Part shown: positions 26,853 through 36,520 of the stretch, piece by piece
Layout of the letters: each line of letters opens with the position of its first letter
Numbering within the stretch: position 1 is the first letter of the stretch
Assembly (NCBI RefSeq): GCF_000819745.1
Contig: NZ_CDDA01000005.1
Location: 1 to 64,000, forward strand
Source of the DNA: Aeromonas bestiarum
GTDB taxonomy: Bacteria > Pseudomonadota > Gammaproteobacteria > Enterobacterales > Aeromonadaceae
Direction of reading: 5' to 3'
Length of the DNA: 64,000 nt
Position numbers and translations under genes: made by a program
The notes under the pieces: generated by a model
Told to the model about the DNA's origin: nothing
The model's database searches: none
What the model saw: only the letters and a program-made list of their open reading frames with translations

Positions 26853-26945
26853 GCAGAGTGGACATCCCTGATGGCCCTTTGCGAAACCGGGGTTTGCCCC
26901 TGCGACCCGCTCAACCCACGTCAGGTCGCGTCACTACATTCCTCT

Positions 26946-26972
26946 CGGCAATCTTCGGATTGCCGCTTTTTT
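26946..26972 (+). terminator. Terminator of asnA
   Basis: Perfect 8-bp stem CGGCAATC/GATTGCCG with a UUCG loop followed by C and T6. It is 310 bp beyond the asnA stop, with the two tail copies in between. Confidence 0.9.
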
Positions 26973-27795
26973 ATGGCGGAAATACATATGTGAACCCCGC
27001 ACCTATATTGGTCTGCCGTGGCAGCCTCACTTTCCGCTTGCCGGTACAATGGCAGGCAAAGAGGCTCTCCACGCCCTCCTGTTGCAGATACATGCTCAGC
27101 GCCCGCGCCCGCTGCGGGCCGGAAAATTTCAGGTGCAAGCCGCCTATGATGGCGTGCACCCGCTCCTCGCCACAGACCTCCCGGGCCCGCTGCACTATGT
27201 TCTCGACCCCCGCATGGCCGCAGCCGATAAAGATGATAAGGCCTTGGGGACTCTTGTAAGCCAGCGCCGAGTCGTCGCTGATAAGATCCTTCTCGACCCG
27301 CCCACCGCGTACTATGTAGCCGAGCAGGGAGGGTTTGGCCTGATCCCGCCTCAGGATGGATCCCAGAAACACCAGCCGCTCGGACAGCCAGACCGGCTCG
27401 GCAGAGCAGTGAGGAAGCAGCCCTCTGGCCACCAGAGCCGCCGGCGCAAGATCGCCCGAGAGTCGATAGAGGTTGTAGCGTCGAGGCAGCAACGGCAGGA
27501 AGTAGCCCCGCTCATGGAACACATCCGGACAGGCTATCAAGGGGACAGGATCGGGATAGACGGGCAGCGAGCCGATACCGCCCACATGATCGTAATGACC
27601 GTGGGACAGCACCACGTGGGTGAGCGAGGCGAGATCCATCCCCATGACCCCGGCGTTATGGCGCAAGGCCTTCCCTCTCCCGCTGTCAAACAGCACCTTT
27701 AGGTCATCGCACTCCAGCAGCAGCGCCAACCCTTTCTCCGGCAAGCAGCCGGGCTGATGCACCTCGTCATCGACCAGTACGGAAAACTTAAGCAT
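26971..27795 (-). CDS. MBL-fold metallohydrolase (COG1237-like)
   Basis: A 274-residue metallo-beta-lactamase-fold protein with the metal motif SHGHYDHVGG near residue 69, a central GCGHAGVENI and a C-terminal HCTG. The layout resembles the family annotated as dihydropterin-6-methyl-4-ribofuranosyl-aminobenzene 5'-phosphate synthase. In archaea those enzymes act in methanopterin synthesis; in bacteria the substrate is unknown. The start at 27795 (MLKFSVLVDDEV) fits the family better than the ATG five codons upstream. Its stop is at 26971-26973, touching the asnA terminator. Confidence 0.8.
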   Translation of the reverse strand: MLKFSVLVDDEVHQPGCLPEKGLALLLECDDLKVLFDSGRGKALRHNAGVMGMDLASLTHVVLSHGHYDHVGGIGSLPVYPDPVPLIACPDVFHERGYFLPLLPRRYNLYRLSGDLAPAALVARGLLPHCSAEPVWLSERLVFLGSILRRDQAKPSLLGYIVRGGRVEKDLISDDSALAYKSPQGLIIFIGCGHAGVENIVQRAREVCGEERVHAIIGGLHLKFSGPQRARALSMYLQQEGVESLFACHCTGKRKVRLPRQTNIGAGFTYVFPP

Positions 27796-27805
27796 GCCAC
27801 CTCCC

Positions 27806-27842
27806 CACAAAACAAAACGCAGGCACCAGGCCTGCGTTTTTC
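27806..27842 (-). terminator. Terminator after clpB
   Basis: An 11-bp stem AAAACGCAGGC/GCCTGCGTTTT; on the reverse strand it is followed by TTTTGTTTTG. It ends clpB before the MBL gene. Confidence 0.8.
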
Positions 27843-27855
27843 ATCGACAATCCCA

Positions 27856-30429
27856 TCACTGGGTCATGGTCAGGCCGTTGCTGTCGGCCCCCAGCAGCAA
27901 CTTCTTGCCGGGAACGACGCGACCGGAGAGCAGCGCCTGCGCCAGCGGGTTCTCCACCTTGTGCTGGATCGCCCGCTTGAGGGGCCGTGCCCCGTAGACG
28001 GGGTCGAACCCGGCGTGCACCAGCTTCTCGAGCAGCGCCTCGCTCACCTCCACCTCGTAACCCTGAGCCTCCAGGCGGCCCATCAGGCTCTTGAGCTGGA
28101 TGCGGGCGATGGACTTGATGTGAGCCTCGTCGAGGGGGTGGAACACCACAGTCTCGTCGATCCGGTTGATAAACTCGGGCCGGAAGCTGCGGGTCAACAC
28201 CTCCATCAACATGGCCTTCATCTCGTCGTAATCCTTCTCGGAGTGGTGCTCCTGGATCAGATCCGACCCCAGGTTGGAAGTCATGATGACGACCGAGTTG
28301 CGGAAATCGACGGTACGACCCTGACCATCGGTCAGGCGGCCATCGTCCAGCACCTGCAACAGGATGTTGAACACATCCGGGTGCGCCTTCTCCACTTCAT
28401 CGAGCAGGATCACAGAGTAGGGGCGACGGCGTACCGCCTCGGTCAGATAACCCCCCTCCTCATAGCCCACGTAGCCCGGAGGTGCACCCACCAGACGGGC
28501 CACACTGTGTTTCTCCATGAACTCGGACATGTCGATCCGCACCATGGCGTCCTGGGTATCGAACAGGAACTCCGCCAGCGCCTTGCACAGCTCGGTCTTG
28601 CCCACCCCGGTGGGACCGAGGAACAGGAAGGAGCCGATGGGACGGTTCGGATCCGAGAGCCCGGCACGGGAGCGGCGAATGGCATTGGAGACGGCTTCAA
28701 CCGCTTCCTCCTGGCCTATCACACGGCTGTGCAACTGCTCTTCCATCCGCAGCAGCTTGTCGCGCTCCCCTTCCAGCATGCGGGCCACCGGAATACCGGT
28801 TGCACGGGCCAGCACGTCGGCTATCTCCACGTCCGTGACCCGGTTGCGCAGCAGACTGGTCTCCTGCATCTCGGCCTGAGTGGCGAGATCCAGCTGCTTC
28901 TCCAGCTCGGGAATACGGCCGTATTGCAGCTCGGACATGCGACCGAGATCGCCGGCGCGACGCGCCACGTCGAGATCCTGACGGGCCTGCTCCAGTGCCG
29001 CCTTGATGTGCTGGGTGCCGGCGAGGGCAGCCTTCTCGGCCTTCCACACCTCATCCAGCTCGTTGTATTCCCGATCCTTTTCGCCAATCTCCTGATTGAT
29101 GAGATCCAGTCGCTTGCGGCTGGCGTCGTCATCCTCTTTCATCAGCGCCTGCTGCTCGAGTTTCAGCTGTATGATGCGCCGCTCCAGCCGGTCGAGGGAC
29201 TCTGGCTTGGAGTCGATCTGCAGCCGGATGCTGGCGGCAGCCTCGTCGATGAGGTCAATGGCCTTGTCCGGCAACTGGCGATCGGCGATGTAACGGTGCG
29301 ACAGCTGGGCCGCCGCCACGATCGCCGGATCCGTGATCTGCACATGGTGGTGCAGCTCGTAACGCTCCTTCAGGCCGCGCAGTATGGCGATGGTGTCTTC
29401 CACGCTCGGCTCTTCCACCAGCACCTTCTGGAAGCGGCGCTCGAGGGCAGCATCTTTCTCTATGTACTGGCGGTACTCGTCCAGGGTGGTGGCACCGACG
29501 CAGTGCAGATCGCCACGGGCCAGCGCAGGTTTCAGCATGTTGCCCGCGTCCATGGCCCCTTCGCCCTTGCCGGCGCCGACCATGGTGTGCAGTTCGTCGA
29601 TGAAGAGGATGACGTTGCCCTCTTCCTTGGCGAGATCGCTCAGCACGGCTTTGAGTCGCTCTTCAAACTCGCCGCGGTACTTGGCACCGGCCACCAGGGC
29701 CCCCATGTCCAAGGAGAGCACCCGCTTGTTCTTGAGCCCCTCCGGCACTTCGCCGTTGATGATGCGCTGGGCCAGCCCTTCGACGATGGCAGTCTTGCCG
29801 ACGCCGGGGGCACCGATCAGCACGGGGTTGTTCTTGGTACGGCGTTGCAGCACCTGGATGGTACGGCGGATCTCTTCATCGCGACCTATCACGGGATCCA
29901 GCTTGCCGATCTCGGCCCGCTCCGTGAGGTCTATGGTGTACTTCTCCAGCGCCTGGCGATTCTCCTCGGCGTTGGCATCTTCGATCTTTCTGCCACCGCG
30001 CACCTTGTCGATGGCGGCTTCGAGTTTCTCCTTGCTCAAGCCCTGGGCACGCAGCAGCTCGCCCAGGTTGCCCTTCTCGTCGAGAGCGGCCAGCACGAAC
30101 AGCTCGGACGAGATGAACTGATCCTTGCGCTGCTGAGCCAGCTTGTCACAGACGTTGAGCAGGCGACCCAGGCCGTTGGAGAGCTGCACATCGCCCTCCA
30201 CGCCGCTCACCTTGGGCAGCCGATCCAGCTCTTCGCCGAGGCGAGAGCGCAGGGCATTGATGTCCATCCCGGTCAGGGTGAGCAGTGGACGAATGGAGCC
30301 ACCATCCTGATTGACCAGAGCGGTCATCAGGTGGACGGGTTCGATAAATTGGTGATCACGACCCAGTGCAAGAGACTGGGCATCGGAAATAGCAACTTGG
30401 AATTTGCTGGTCAGGCGATCGAGGCGCAT
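27856..30429 (-). CDS. clpB: ClpB disaggregase
   Basis: An AAA+ chaperone that with DnaK rescues aggregated proteins. The 857-residue product equals the E. coli length and starts at 30429 ([20 protein letters not shown]). The N domain is followed by NBD1 (Walker [16 protein letters not shown], Walker [11 protein letters not shown]). The coiled-coil M domain spans about 400-530 and is followed by NBD2 ([35 protein letters not shown]). There is no ClpP-binding IGF/L loop. A sigma32-type promoter lies 63 bp upstream, as expected for a heat-shock gene. Confidence 0.98.
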   Translation of the reverse strand: MRLDRLTSKFQVAISDAQSLALGRDHQFIEPVHLMTALVNQDGGSIRPLLTLTGMDINALRSRLGEELDRLPKVSGVEGDVQLSNGLGRLLNVCDKLAQQRKDQFISSELFVLAALDEKGNLGELLRAQGLSKEKLEAAIDKVRGGRKIEDANAEENRQALEKYTIDLTERAEIGKLDPVIGRDEEIRRTIQVLQRRTKNNPVLIGAPGVGKTAIVEGLAQRIINGEVPEGLKNKRVLSLDMGALVAGAKYRGEFEERLKAVLSDLAKEEGNVILFIDELHTMVGAGKGEGAMDAGNMLKPALARGDLHCVGATTLDEYRQYIEKDAALERRFQKVLVEEPSVEDTIAILRGLKERYELHHHVQITDPAIVAAAQLSHRYIADRQLPDKAIDLIDEAAASIRLQIDSKPESLDRLERRIIQLKLEQQALMKEDDDASRKRLDLINQEIGEKDREYNELDEVWKAEKAALAGTQHIKAALEQARQDLDVARRAGDLGRMSELQYGRIPELEKQLDLATQAEMQETSLLRNRVTDVEIADVLARATGIPVARMLEGERDKLLRMEEQLHSRVIGQEEAVEAVSNAIRRSRAGLSDPNRPIGSFLFLGPTGVGKTELCKALAEFLFDTQDAMVRIDMSEFMEKHSVARLVGAPPGYVGYEEGGYLTEAVRRRPYSVILLDEVEKAHPDVFNILLQVLDDGRLTDGQGRTVDFRNSVVIMTSNLGSDLIQEHHSEKDYDEMKAMLMEVLTRSFRPEFINRIDETVVFHPLDEAHIKSIARIQLKSLMGRLEAQGYEVEVSEALLEKLVHAGFDPVYGARPLKRAIQHKVENPLAQALLSGRVVPGKKLLLGADSNGLTMTQ

Positions 30430-30491
30430 CGCACTCCCCCTTTCAGACAGACGCCGCTCGTGCGGCAAACAACATGACTTTCTGACAAGAA

Positions 30492-30519
30492 AGATGCGGC
30501 CCGTACGGGTTATTTCAAG
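30492..30519 (-). promoter_or_regulatory. Sigma32 heat-shock promoter of clpB
   Basis: Reverse strand: CTTGAA, 14-bp spacer, CCGCATCT. It matches the sigma32 consensus CTTGAA-N13/14-CCCCATNT at all but one position, and is preceded by CC as in the extended -35. Confidence 0.85.
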
Positions 30520-30636
30520 GGCCTGGACTGGTTATTTTTTCTGCAAAGCGGGGAGAAGGCAGGATCCCCGCCTCTCTCACGCTGATCTGATCGTGAGAAA
30601 AGCGGGGTAATTGCTGACTGTGTGCTTGTCAGGCTC

Positions 30637-31374
30637 TTAGCGGGCCAACCAGATGATGGAGGCCATTCTGCCGGTCTGACCGTCGCGACGATAGGAGTAG
30701 AACCGCTCGCCATCGCCGAAGGTGCAGAACTCGCCGCCGTAGACGGCGCTCACACCGGAACGGGCGAGACGCAGCCTGGCCAGCCGGTAGATATCCGCCA
30801 GCCATTTCCCCTCGTTGGGTGAAGGGATGAAAGCCGCAGCCGCCTCGGCCTGTTCAGCCATAAAGGCGTCGCGCACCTCGCCCCCCACCTCGAACGCCGT
30901 GGGGCCTATGGCCGGGCCAAGCCAGGCGAGAAGATCGCGAGGATCGCAACCCATGGCCGCGATGCTGGTTTCCAATACGCCTCCTTGCAGCCCGCGCCAA
31001 CCGGCATGGGCGGCAGCCACCACAGAACCTGCCCGATCGCAAAACAACACGGGAAGGCAGTCGGCGGTCATCACTATGCAGGCCTGCCCCGCCTCATGGG
31101 CGCAAGCCGCATCGGCATCCGGCGCCTGCTGATAATGGCTGCTGACCGGATGAACGACGGTGCCGTGCACCTGATTGAGCCAGTTGAGGGGGCCGGGGAT
31201 CCGGGCGGCCTGCTGCAGCCGGGCGCGATTGGCCTCGACTCGCGCCGGTTCATCCCCCACGTGAGCCCCCAGATTGAGGCCAGCAAAGACCCCGTCACTG
31301 ACACCGCCATCCCGGGTGGTCGACAAGGCTCTGACGTTCGCAGGTGCAGGCCAGTCGGGTTCGATCCATTTCAT
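30637..31374 (-). CDS. pgeF: Purine nucleoside phosphorylase-like peptidoglycan editing factor
   Basis: A 245-residue YfiH/PgeF (laccase-domain, DUF152) protein. It has the metal-site motifs NQVHG, MTADCLPVLFCD and AAHAGWRGLQGG. E. coli PgeF removes L-Ser misincorporation products during peptidoglycan synthesis, while homologues act as purine nucleoside enzymes. The start at 31374 (MKWIEPDWPAPANV) has GGAG seven bases upstream. It lies between rluD and clpB as in E. coli, but a terminator separates it from rluD. Confidence 0.93.
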   Translation of the reverse strand: MKWIEPDWPAPANVRALSTTRDGGVSDGVFAGLNLGAHVGDEPARVEANRARLQQAARIPGPLNWLNQVHGTVVHPVSSHYQQAPDADAACAHEAGQACIVMTADCLPVLFCDRAGSVVAAAHAGWRGLQGGVLETSIAAMGCDPRDLLAWLGPAIGPTAFEVGGEVRDAFMAEQAEAAAAFIPSPNEGKWLADIYRLARLRLARSGVSAVYGGEFCTFGDGERFYSYRRDGQTGRMASIIWLAR

Positions 31375-31398
31375 CTGTGACTCCTTCAATTCACCGCT

Positions 31399-31433
31399 AT
31401 AAAAAACGGGGCTCCTGCAAGGGAACCCCGTTT
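31399..31433 (-). terminator. Terminator after rluD
   Basis: Reverse strand: stem AAACGGGG/CCCCGTTT with a 14-nt partly paired loop, followed by TTTTTTATAG. It separates rluD from pgeF. Confidence 0.8.
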
Positions 31434-31484
31434 GGCATCTCTTCGGGCCGGATGGCGGCAGAAACCGACGCAGGCCCTATTGCA

Positions 31485-32465
31485 TCAGTTCCAGACCAAA
31501 TCGTCCGGATTGGCCAGGGTGTCAGCGCGCAGCACTTCCATCAGATCCACCATGTCCTGCGGCGTCTCGGAATGCCACTGCATCACTTCACCCGTGATGG
31601 GGTGCGCCAGTTGCAGCATGGTGGCATGCAGCGCCTGACGATTGAAGCTGCGCAGCATCTGGGTCAGCTCAGGGGTCGCATTGCGCAGCAGGCGCAGACG
31701 GCCACCGTAGGCGGGATCCCCCACCAGCGGATGCTTGATGTGAGCCATGTGCACACGGATCTGGTGGGTACGACCGGTTTCCAGACGCAGACGCAGACGG
31801 GTGTGGCCACGGAATTTCTCGTGTACCCGGTAGTGGGTCACGGAAGGACGGCCATTGGGCACCACGGCCATGTGGGTACGCTGGGTCGGGTGACGGCCGA
31901 TAGGCGCATCCACTGTGCCGCCTGCGGTCATGTGACCGATGGCGATGGCTTCGTACTCACGGGTGATCTGGCGCGCCTGCAGCGCTTCCACCAGATGGGT
32001 CTGGGCGGGCACGGTTTTGGCAACCACCATCAGGCCTGTGGTGTCTTTATCCAGACGGTGCACTATACCGGCGCGGGGCACCTCGGCGATGCCGGGATAG
32101 CGGTGCAGCAGGGCGTTGAGTATGGTGCCATCCGGCGTGCCTGCACCCGGGTGAACCACCAGACCGGCCGGTTTGTCGATCACCAGAATGTGTTCATCTT
32201 CGTAGACTATGTTGAGCGCTATGTCCTGGGCATCCCAGCGGGTGTCATCTTCCAGCTCGACATCTACATGCACCTGTTGCCCGGCCAGTACCTTCTCGCG
32301 CGGGGTGTTCGCAACCTGACCATCCAGGGTCACTCTGTCCTGTAAAATCCACTCCTTGATGCGGGTTCGGGAGTAGTCTGGAAACAATTCGGCCAGGGCC
32401 TGGTCGAGTCGCTGCCCGAATTGGTGATCCTGAAATTCGCCTGTCAGTTCAATATGCTGGCTCAT
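31485..32465 (-). CDS. rluD: 23S rRNA pseudouridine synthase D
   Basis: Forms pseudouridines in helix 69 of 23S rRNA. The 326-residue product has an N-terminal S4 domain (QRLDQALAELFPDYSRTRIKEWILQDRVTL). The catalytic aspartate is in AGIVHRLDKDTTGLMVVAKT, and ETGRTHQIRVHMAHIKHPLVGDPAYGG is conserved. The length equals E. coli RluD (326). It is divergent from bamD, the E. coli arrangement. Confidence 0.97.
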   Translation of the reverse strand: MSQHIELTGEFQDHQFGQRLDQALAELFPDYSRTRIKEWILQDRVTLDGQVANTPREKVLAGQQVHVDVELEDDTRWDAQDIALNIVYEDEHILVIDKPAGLVVHPGAGTPDGTILNALLHRYPGIAEVPRAGIVHRLDKDTTGLMVVAKTVPAQTHLVEALQARQITREYEAIAIGHMTAGGTVDAPIGRHPTQRTHMAVVPNGRPSVTHYRVHEKFRGHTRLRLRLETGRTHQIRVHMAHIKHPLVGDPAYGGRLRLLRNATPELTQMLRSFNRQALHATMLQLAHPITGEVMQWHSETPQDMVDLMEVLRADTLANPDDLVWN

Positions 32466-32573
32466 GTATGGTCTCTTGAGCGGGGGGTATCAATTCGAAA
32501 TAATCCGGGTATTCTAGCTTTTCTTTTAGCCAAGCATAACGGATACTTTGCCAATTTCGTGGAAATGGACCGG

Positions 32574-33338
32574 ATGTTGTTGATGGGAAAGAAGTCTCAC
32601 CTGCTGATGTCGCTCGCCTTGGTTGCTACCTTGATCACGGGCTGTTCCAGCACCAAACCCAAGGTCCCCGACGAACCGCCGGAGACCCTGTACCAGAAAG
32701 CACGCCTCAAGCTGGATGCCGGTAACTACCTGAATGCTATCGAATTACTGGAAGCATTGGACTCGCGCTATCCTTTCGGCGCCTACTCCAACCAGGTACA
32801 GCTTGACCTCATTTACGCCTACTACAAACAGGACGATACCGCCCAGGCGATCGCCAATATCGACCGTTTTATCCGCCTCAATCCGGCGCATAAAAATATC
32901 GATTATGTGTTCTACATGCGCGGCCTGACCAACATGGCCGGCGATTACAACTTCTTCCAGGACTTCCTGGGCATCAATCGGGACGACAAAGACCCCTCTT
33001 ATGCCCGTCAGGCCTTCCAGGACTTCAAGACCCTGTTGCAGAACTATCCCAACAGCGTCTATGCCGCCGATGCCCGTGCTCGCATGATCGGCCTGAAGAA
33101 CCGCCTTGCCCGCTACGACCTGAGCGTGGCCGAGTACTACGTGAAGCGCGATGCGCTGATCGCCGCCGCCAACCGGGCCAAGCTGATTGTCGAGACCTAT
33201 CCCGACACGGCCGAAACCGAGAAGGCGCTGGAGATCATGGTCGAGTCTTACGACACGCTGAAGATGCCGGCCCTGGCCCAGCATGCCCGCGAAGTGCTGG
33301 CCAAGAACTACCCGGACAACCGTCTCGGCCGCGGCTGA
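32574..33338 (+). CDS. bamD: BamD, outer-membrane protein assembly lipoprotein
   Basis: An essential lipoprotein of the BAM complex that inserts beta-barrel proteins. It has a signal peptide with lipobox LITGC, then TPR repeats: ETLYQKARLKLDAGNYLNAIELLEALDSRYPFGAYSNQVQLDL, AQAIANIDRFIRLNPAHKNIDY and the conserved FYMRGLTNM and FQDFLGINRDD. The mature protein is about 230 residues, as in E. coli. The start could be 32574 or the ATG three codons on (32583); both give a proper signal peptide. The longer open frame upstream overlaps rluD and is rejected. Confidence 0.95.
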   Translation: MLLMGKKSHLLMSLALVATLITGCSSTKPKVPDEPPETLYQKARLKLDAGNYLNAIELLEALDSRYPFGAYSNQVQLDLIYAYYKQDDTAQAIANIDRFIRLNPAHKNIDYVFYMRGLTNMAGDYNFFQDFLGINRDDKDPSYARQAFQDFKTLLQNYPNSVYAADARARMIGLKNRLARYDLSVAEYYVKRDALIAAANRAKLIVETYPDTAETEKALEIMVESYDTLKMPALAQHAREVLAKNYPDNRLGRG

Positions 33339-33365
33339 GTTCAACGGCCAAACCGGTCGCAACAG

Positions 33366-33394
33366 AAAACCGATGCCCAGGCATCGGTTTTTTT
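33366..33394 (+). terminator. Terminator after bamD
   Basis: Stem AACCGATGCC/GGCATCGGTT followed by T7. Confidence 0.9.
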
Positions 33395-33464
33395 ATGTCT
33401 GCCATTTACCTGCAGAGTGCAACTGGCATGACGGCGCCGTGTATGCGCCGCCATCTTCAGTCAG

Positions 33465-34793
33465 CTATTTGGCCACATTACCCGCCACGTTGAGCACGTC
33501 CCAAGTGCGAGAGAAGGGCGGGGCGTAGGCAAAGTCCAGCATGCCGAGCTGCTCCGTGGTCACTCCCATGGTGATGGCGACCGCCAGCGCATCTATACGG
33601 TGGACAGCCCCCTTGCGACCCAGGATCTGCCCCCCCAGCAGCCGCTTGCTGCCCGCCTCATAGACCAGCTTGACGTGGATGTCGGACTGGCCGGGGCAGT
33701 AGTTGGTGTGGCACTTGTCCTTGATGACGACGGTGCGATAGTCGATGCCCATCGCCTTGGCTTCTTGCTCAGAAAGACCGGTGCGACCCGCCTCCAGCCC
33801 CAGCACCTTGAGCGCCGCGGAGCCCAGCGTGCCCGGGAACACCTGTTCGGCCCCGGCCAGGTTCTCGCCCACCATTCGGCCCAGCTTGTTGGCCATGGTG
33901 GCTAGCGGCACATAGACCTGCTGCTGTTTGACGCTGTGCCAGACGCTGGCGCAGTCGCCGGCAGACCAGACGTTGGCCAGCGAGGTGCGGCCCTGCCTGT
34001 CCACCTCGATGGCGCCATTGGCCAGCCGTTTGATGCCGGTGTCGGCCAGGAACTCGGTGTTGGGCTTGACTCCGGTACAGACCACCACGATATCGGCCTC
34101 ATACTCGCCCTGGCTGGTTCGCACGCCCGTGACCCTGCCATCCCCCAGCAGAGCTTCAACCCGCTCACCCAGATGGACACAGACCCCCTGCTCGCGCAGT
34201 TCGGTTTCTATGTGCCGGGTGATTTCGCCATCAAAAGCGTCGGGAATGACCCGATCCGCCAGCTCGATGAGCCGCACCTCTTTACCCTGATGCACCAGGG
34301 CCTCGACCACCTCCAGCCCGATGAAGCCGGAGCCGATCACCAGGGCGCGGGTGTTGCGCTTGTCCTGCACCGCCTCCTTCAGCGCCAGCCCGTCGGCCAT
34401 GCGGCGCAGGCCGAATACCCCCTGCTGCTGCAGGCCGGGGATGGGGGGCATCACTTCACGGGCACCTGTGGCTATCATCAGCCGATCATAGCGATCGGTG
34501 AAGGTGTCGCCCTTGTGCTCCACCCGCAGGGTCTGGGCGGCCGCATCGATACCGAGCACCCGGTGGCCGGTCTTGACCTCGATCCCCTTGGCGGCGAACT
34601 GTTCCGGTGTGAACTCGGCCATGAAGCCCGGCTCCTGAAACTCGTCGCCGACGAAGTAGGGCAGGCCGCAGGCGCCGAAGGAGATCACCTCGGAGGCCTC
34701 GTACACCACTATCTCGGCATCCTTGGCCAGCCGGCGCGCCTTGGCCGCCGCACTCATACCGGCGGCTTCGCCACCTATGATCAGGATTCTCAT
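33465..34793 (-). CDS. CoA-disulfide reductase-like FAD/NAD(P)H oxidoreductase
   Basis: A 442-residue flavoprotein of the CoA-disulfide reductase/NADH oxidase family. It has an N-terminal FAD fold (MRILIIGGEAAGMSAAAKAR), a single redox cysteine C42 in SFGACGLPYFVGDE and an NAD(P)H fold (ALVIGSGFIGLEVVEAL). The FAD-contact NVWSAGDCA is followed by a C-terminal dimerisation domain. Single-cysteine members reduce CoA disulfide, polysulfide or oxygen. It follows tcyP and cyuA on the same strand, so a role in disulfide, persulfide or sulfane-sulfur handling linked to cystine use is a reasonable inference. Start at 34793 after CTCTCCT on the plus strand (AGGAGAG). Confidence 0.85.
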   Translation of the reverse strand: MRILIIGGEAAGMSAAAKARRLAKDAEIVVYEASEVISFGACGLPYFVGDEFQEPGFMAEFTPEQFAAKGIEVKTGHRVLGIDAAAQTLRVEHKGDTFTDRYDRLMIATGAREVMPPIPGLQQQGVFGLRRMADGLALKEAVQDKRNTRALVIGSGFIGLEVVEALVHQGKEVRLIELADRVIPDAFDGEITRHIETELREQGVCVHLGERVEALLGDGRVTGVRTSQGEYEADIVVVCTGVKPNTEFLADTGIKRLANGAIEVDRQGRTSLANVWSAGDCASVWHSVKQQQVYVPLATMANKLGRMVGENLAGAEQVFPGTLGSAALKVLGLEAGRTGLSEQEAKAMGIDYRTVVIKDKCHTNYCPGQSDIHVKLVYEAGSKRLLGGQILGRKGAVHRIDALAVAITMGVTTEQLGMLDFAYAPPFSRTWDVLNVAGNVAK

Positions 34794-34880
34794 ACTCTCT
34801 CCTTTCAATGGCGAAGGGAGGGCATGCCCTCCCTTCTGTCTATAGACGGGCAGGGGCTGGCCCCTCCCCTGGCAAGCGGA

Positions 34881-36281
34881 TCAGATGGTGGACTCTTCGC
34901 CGTCCAGACACACCTCGTGCTCGTTGTTGAACACCGCCATGTCGGTCTCACCCAACAGGCGGCTGGTGACAGTGCCTGCCGTGATGGAGCCGGAAACGTT
35001 CAGCGCGGTGCGGCCCATGTCGATCAGCGGCTCGATGGAGATGAGCAGGCCCGCCAGCGCCACCGGGAAGTCCAGGGCTGAGAGCACGATCAGCGCGGCG
35101 AAGGTGGCACCGCCACCGATCCCGGCCACCCCGAACGAGCTGACGGTGATGATGGCGATCAGCGTCATGATGAAGCCGGGATCCATGGGATTGACCCCCA
35201 CGGTCGGGGCTATCATCACCGCCAGCATGGCCGGATAGATGCCGGCGCAGCCGTTCTGGCCTATGGTCGAACCGAAGGAGGCGGCGAAGTTGGCGATCCC
35301 CTCAGGAATGCCGAGCGCCTTGGTCTGGGTCTGCACGTTCATCGGGATCGAGCCCGCACTGGTGCGGGAGGTGAAGGCAAAGGCCAGCACCGGCATGATC
35401 TTCTTCAGGTAACGGGCCGGGTTGATGCCCACCAGGCTCACCAGCAGCAGGTGCACCGCAAACATGATGGCGATGGCGCCGTAGGACGCCATGACGAAGC
35501 TGAGCAGGTTGAGGATGTCGGCGTAGTTGGAACCGGATACCACCTTGGTCATCAGCGCCAGCACGCCATAGGGAGTGAGGCGCAGCACCAGGGTCACCAT
35601 CCGCATCACTATGACGTGGGCAACCTGCATGAAGTGGCCGAAGCTCGCGAAGATCTCGGGCTTCTTGCGGGCGATGCCGGTGGCTGACAGGCCGATGAAG
35701 ATGGAGAAGATCACCACGGCTATGGTGGAGGTCTTGCGCGCCCCCGTCATATCGAGGAAGGGGTTGGCCGGGATGAATTCCAACACCATCTTGGCAAAGG
35801 ACATTCCCTCGACACTGCCGAGTGTGGTCTGCAGCGCGGCGCCACGAGCTGTCTCGGCGGCGCCGGCGGTGAGTCCTTCGGCGGTCAGGCCGAACAGGTT
35901 GGACATCAGTATGCCCGCCCCGGCGGCAATCATGGTGGTGAAGATCAGCACGCCTATGGTCATGGCGCTGATCTTGCCAAGGGCGGTGCCGCCGTTGAGC
36001 TTGAGGATGGCGCCTATGATGGAGACCATGATGAGCGGGGTGATGATCATCTGCAGCAGCTTCACATAGCCGCTGCCGACGATATCCAGGTAGTCACCTG
36101 TCTGCACCAGCACGCTGGAGCCGGCACCATACAGCAGTTGCAAGGCGGCGCCGAACAGGATGCCCAGCCCCAGCCCCGAGAAGACCCGGCGGGTGAAGCT
36201 GACGTGGGTTTGCTGCAACCGATAGAGAAACAGCAGCAACATGACCAGGATGGCCAGATTACCTATAACGCTAAGAGTCAT
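34881..36281 (-). CDS. tcyP: L-cystine:cation symporter (TcyP/YdjN type)
   Basis: A 466-residue inner-membrane symporter of the DAACS family, close in length and motifs to E. coli YdjN/TcyP (463). Visible are GSGYVKLLQMIITPLIMVSIIGAI, FAFTSRTSAGSIPMNVQTQTKALG, NFAASFGSTIGQNGCAGIYPAML and SFGVAGIGGGATFAALIVLS, which carry the TM7-TM8 substrate site and hairpin HP2. The start at 36281 gives MTLSVIGNLAILVMLLLFLY. It lies between cyuA and a CoA-disulfide reductase-like gene, consistent with cystine import feeding cysteine breakdown. Confidence 0.9.
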   Translation of the reverse strand: MTLSVIGNLAILVMLLLFLYRLQQTHVSFTRRVFSGLGLGILFGAALQLLYGAGSSVLVQTGDYLDIVGSGYVKLLQMIITPLIMVSIIGAILKLNGGTALGKISAMTIGVLIFTTMIAAGAGILMSNLFGLTAEGLTAGAAETARGAALQTTLGSVEGMSFAKMVLEFIPANPFLDMTGARKTSTIAVVIFSIFIGLSATGIARKKPEIFASFGHFMQVAHVIVMRMVTLVLRLTPYGVLALMTKVVSGSNYADILNLLSFVMASYGAIAIMFAVHLLLVSLVGINPARYLKKIMPVLAFAFTSRTSAGSIPMNVQTQTKALGIPEGIANFAASFGSTIGQNGCAGIYPAMLAVMIAPTVGVNPMDPGFIMTLIAIITVSSFGVAGIGGGATFAALIVLSALDFPVALAGLLISIEPLIDMGRTALNVSGSITAGTVTSRLLGETDMAVFNNEHEVCLDGEESTI

Positions 36282-36484
36282 GACGATATTCCCCAAAATA
36301 ATCGGGCCGGGCCCGAGGTATACGGACGAGTGTCCTGTATGCACACTCCTCCCTGAAACGTGCCGCATCGTGGCGACTTGCCCCCCGGTGCAACCGGGGT
36401 GACACAAAACCGGGCCGCGCCTGGCAGGCGCGCCCCTGACATCAACCGCATCGGACGCCCCGTGGCCGGGGCGGCGTCAGCAGA

Positions 36485-36514
36485 CAGAAAAACAGAGGGT
36501 GGCTTGCGCCACCC
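36485..36514 (-). terminator. Terminator after cyuA
   Basis: Reverse strand: stem GGGTGGC/GCCACCC with loop GCAA, then TCTGTTTTTCTG. Further GC-rich hairpins occupy 36380-36480 (CCCCGG/CCGGGG and a GACGCCCC/GGGGCG hairpin), of unknown use, in front of tcyP. Confidence 0.75.
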
Positions 36515-36520
36515 CTTGCA

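Noticed and set aside
26640..26945. Small genes within the asnA tail region
   Set aside because: The short frames are the copied asnA ends themselves and have no start sites.
27757..30477. 906-residue open frame antisense to clpB
   Set aside because: It is the complementary shadow of a GC-rich highly expressed gene, with histidine/glutamine-rich low-complexity translation and no ribosome site; clpB matches its family end to end.
34813..34836. Perfect palindrome GAAGGGAGGGCATGCCCTCC... as a terminator of tcyP
   Set aside because: No T tract on the reverse strand; it may be a processing or stability hairpin, so I do not list it as a terminator.
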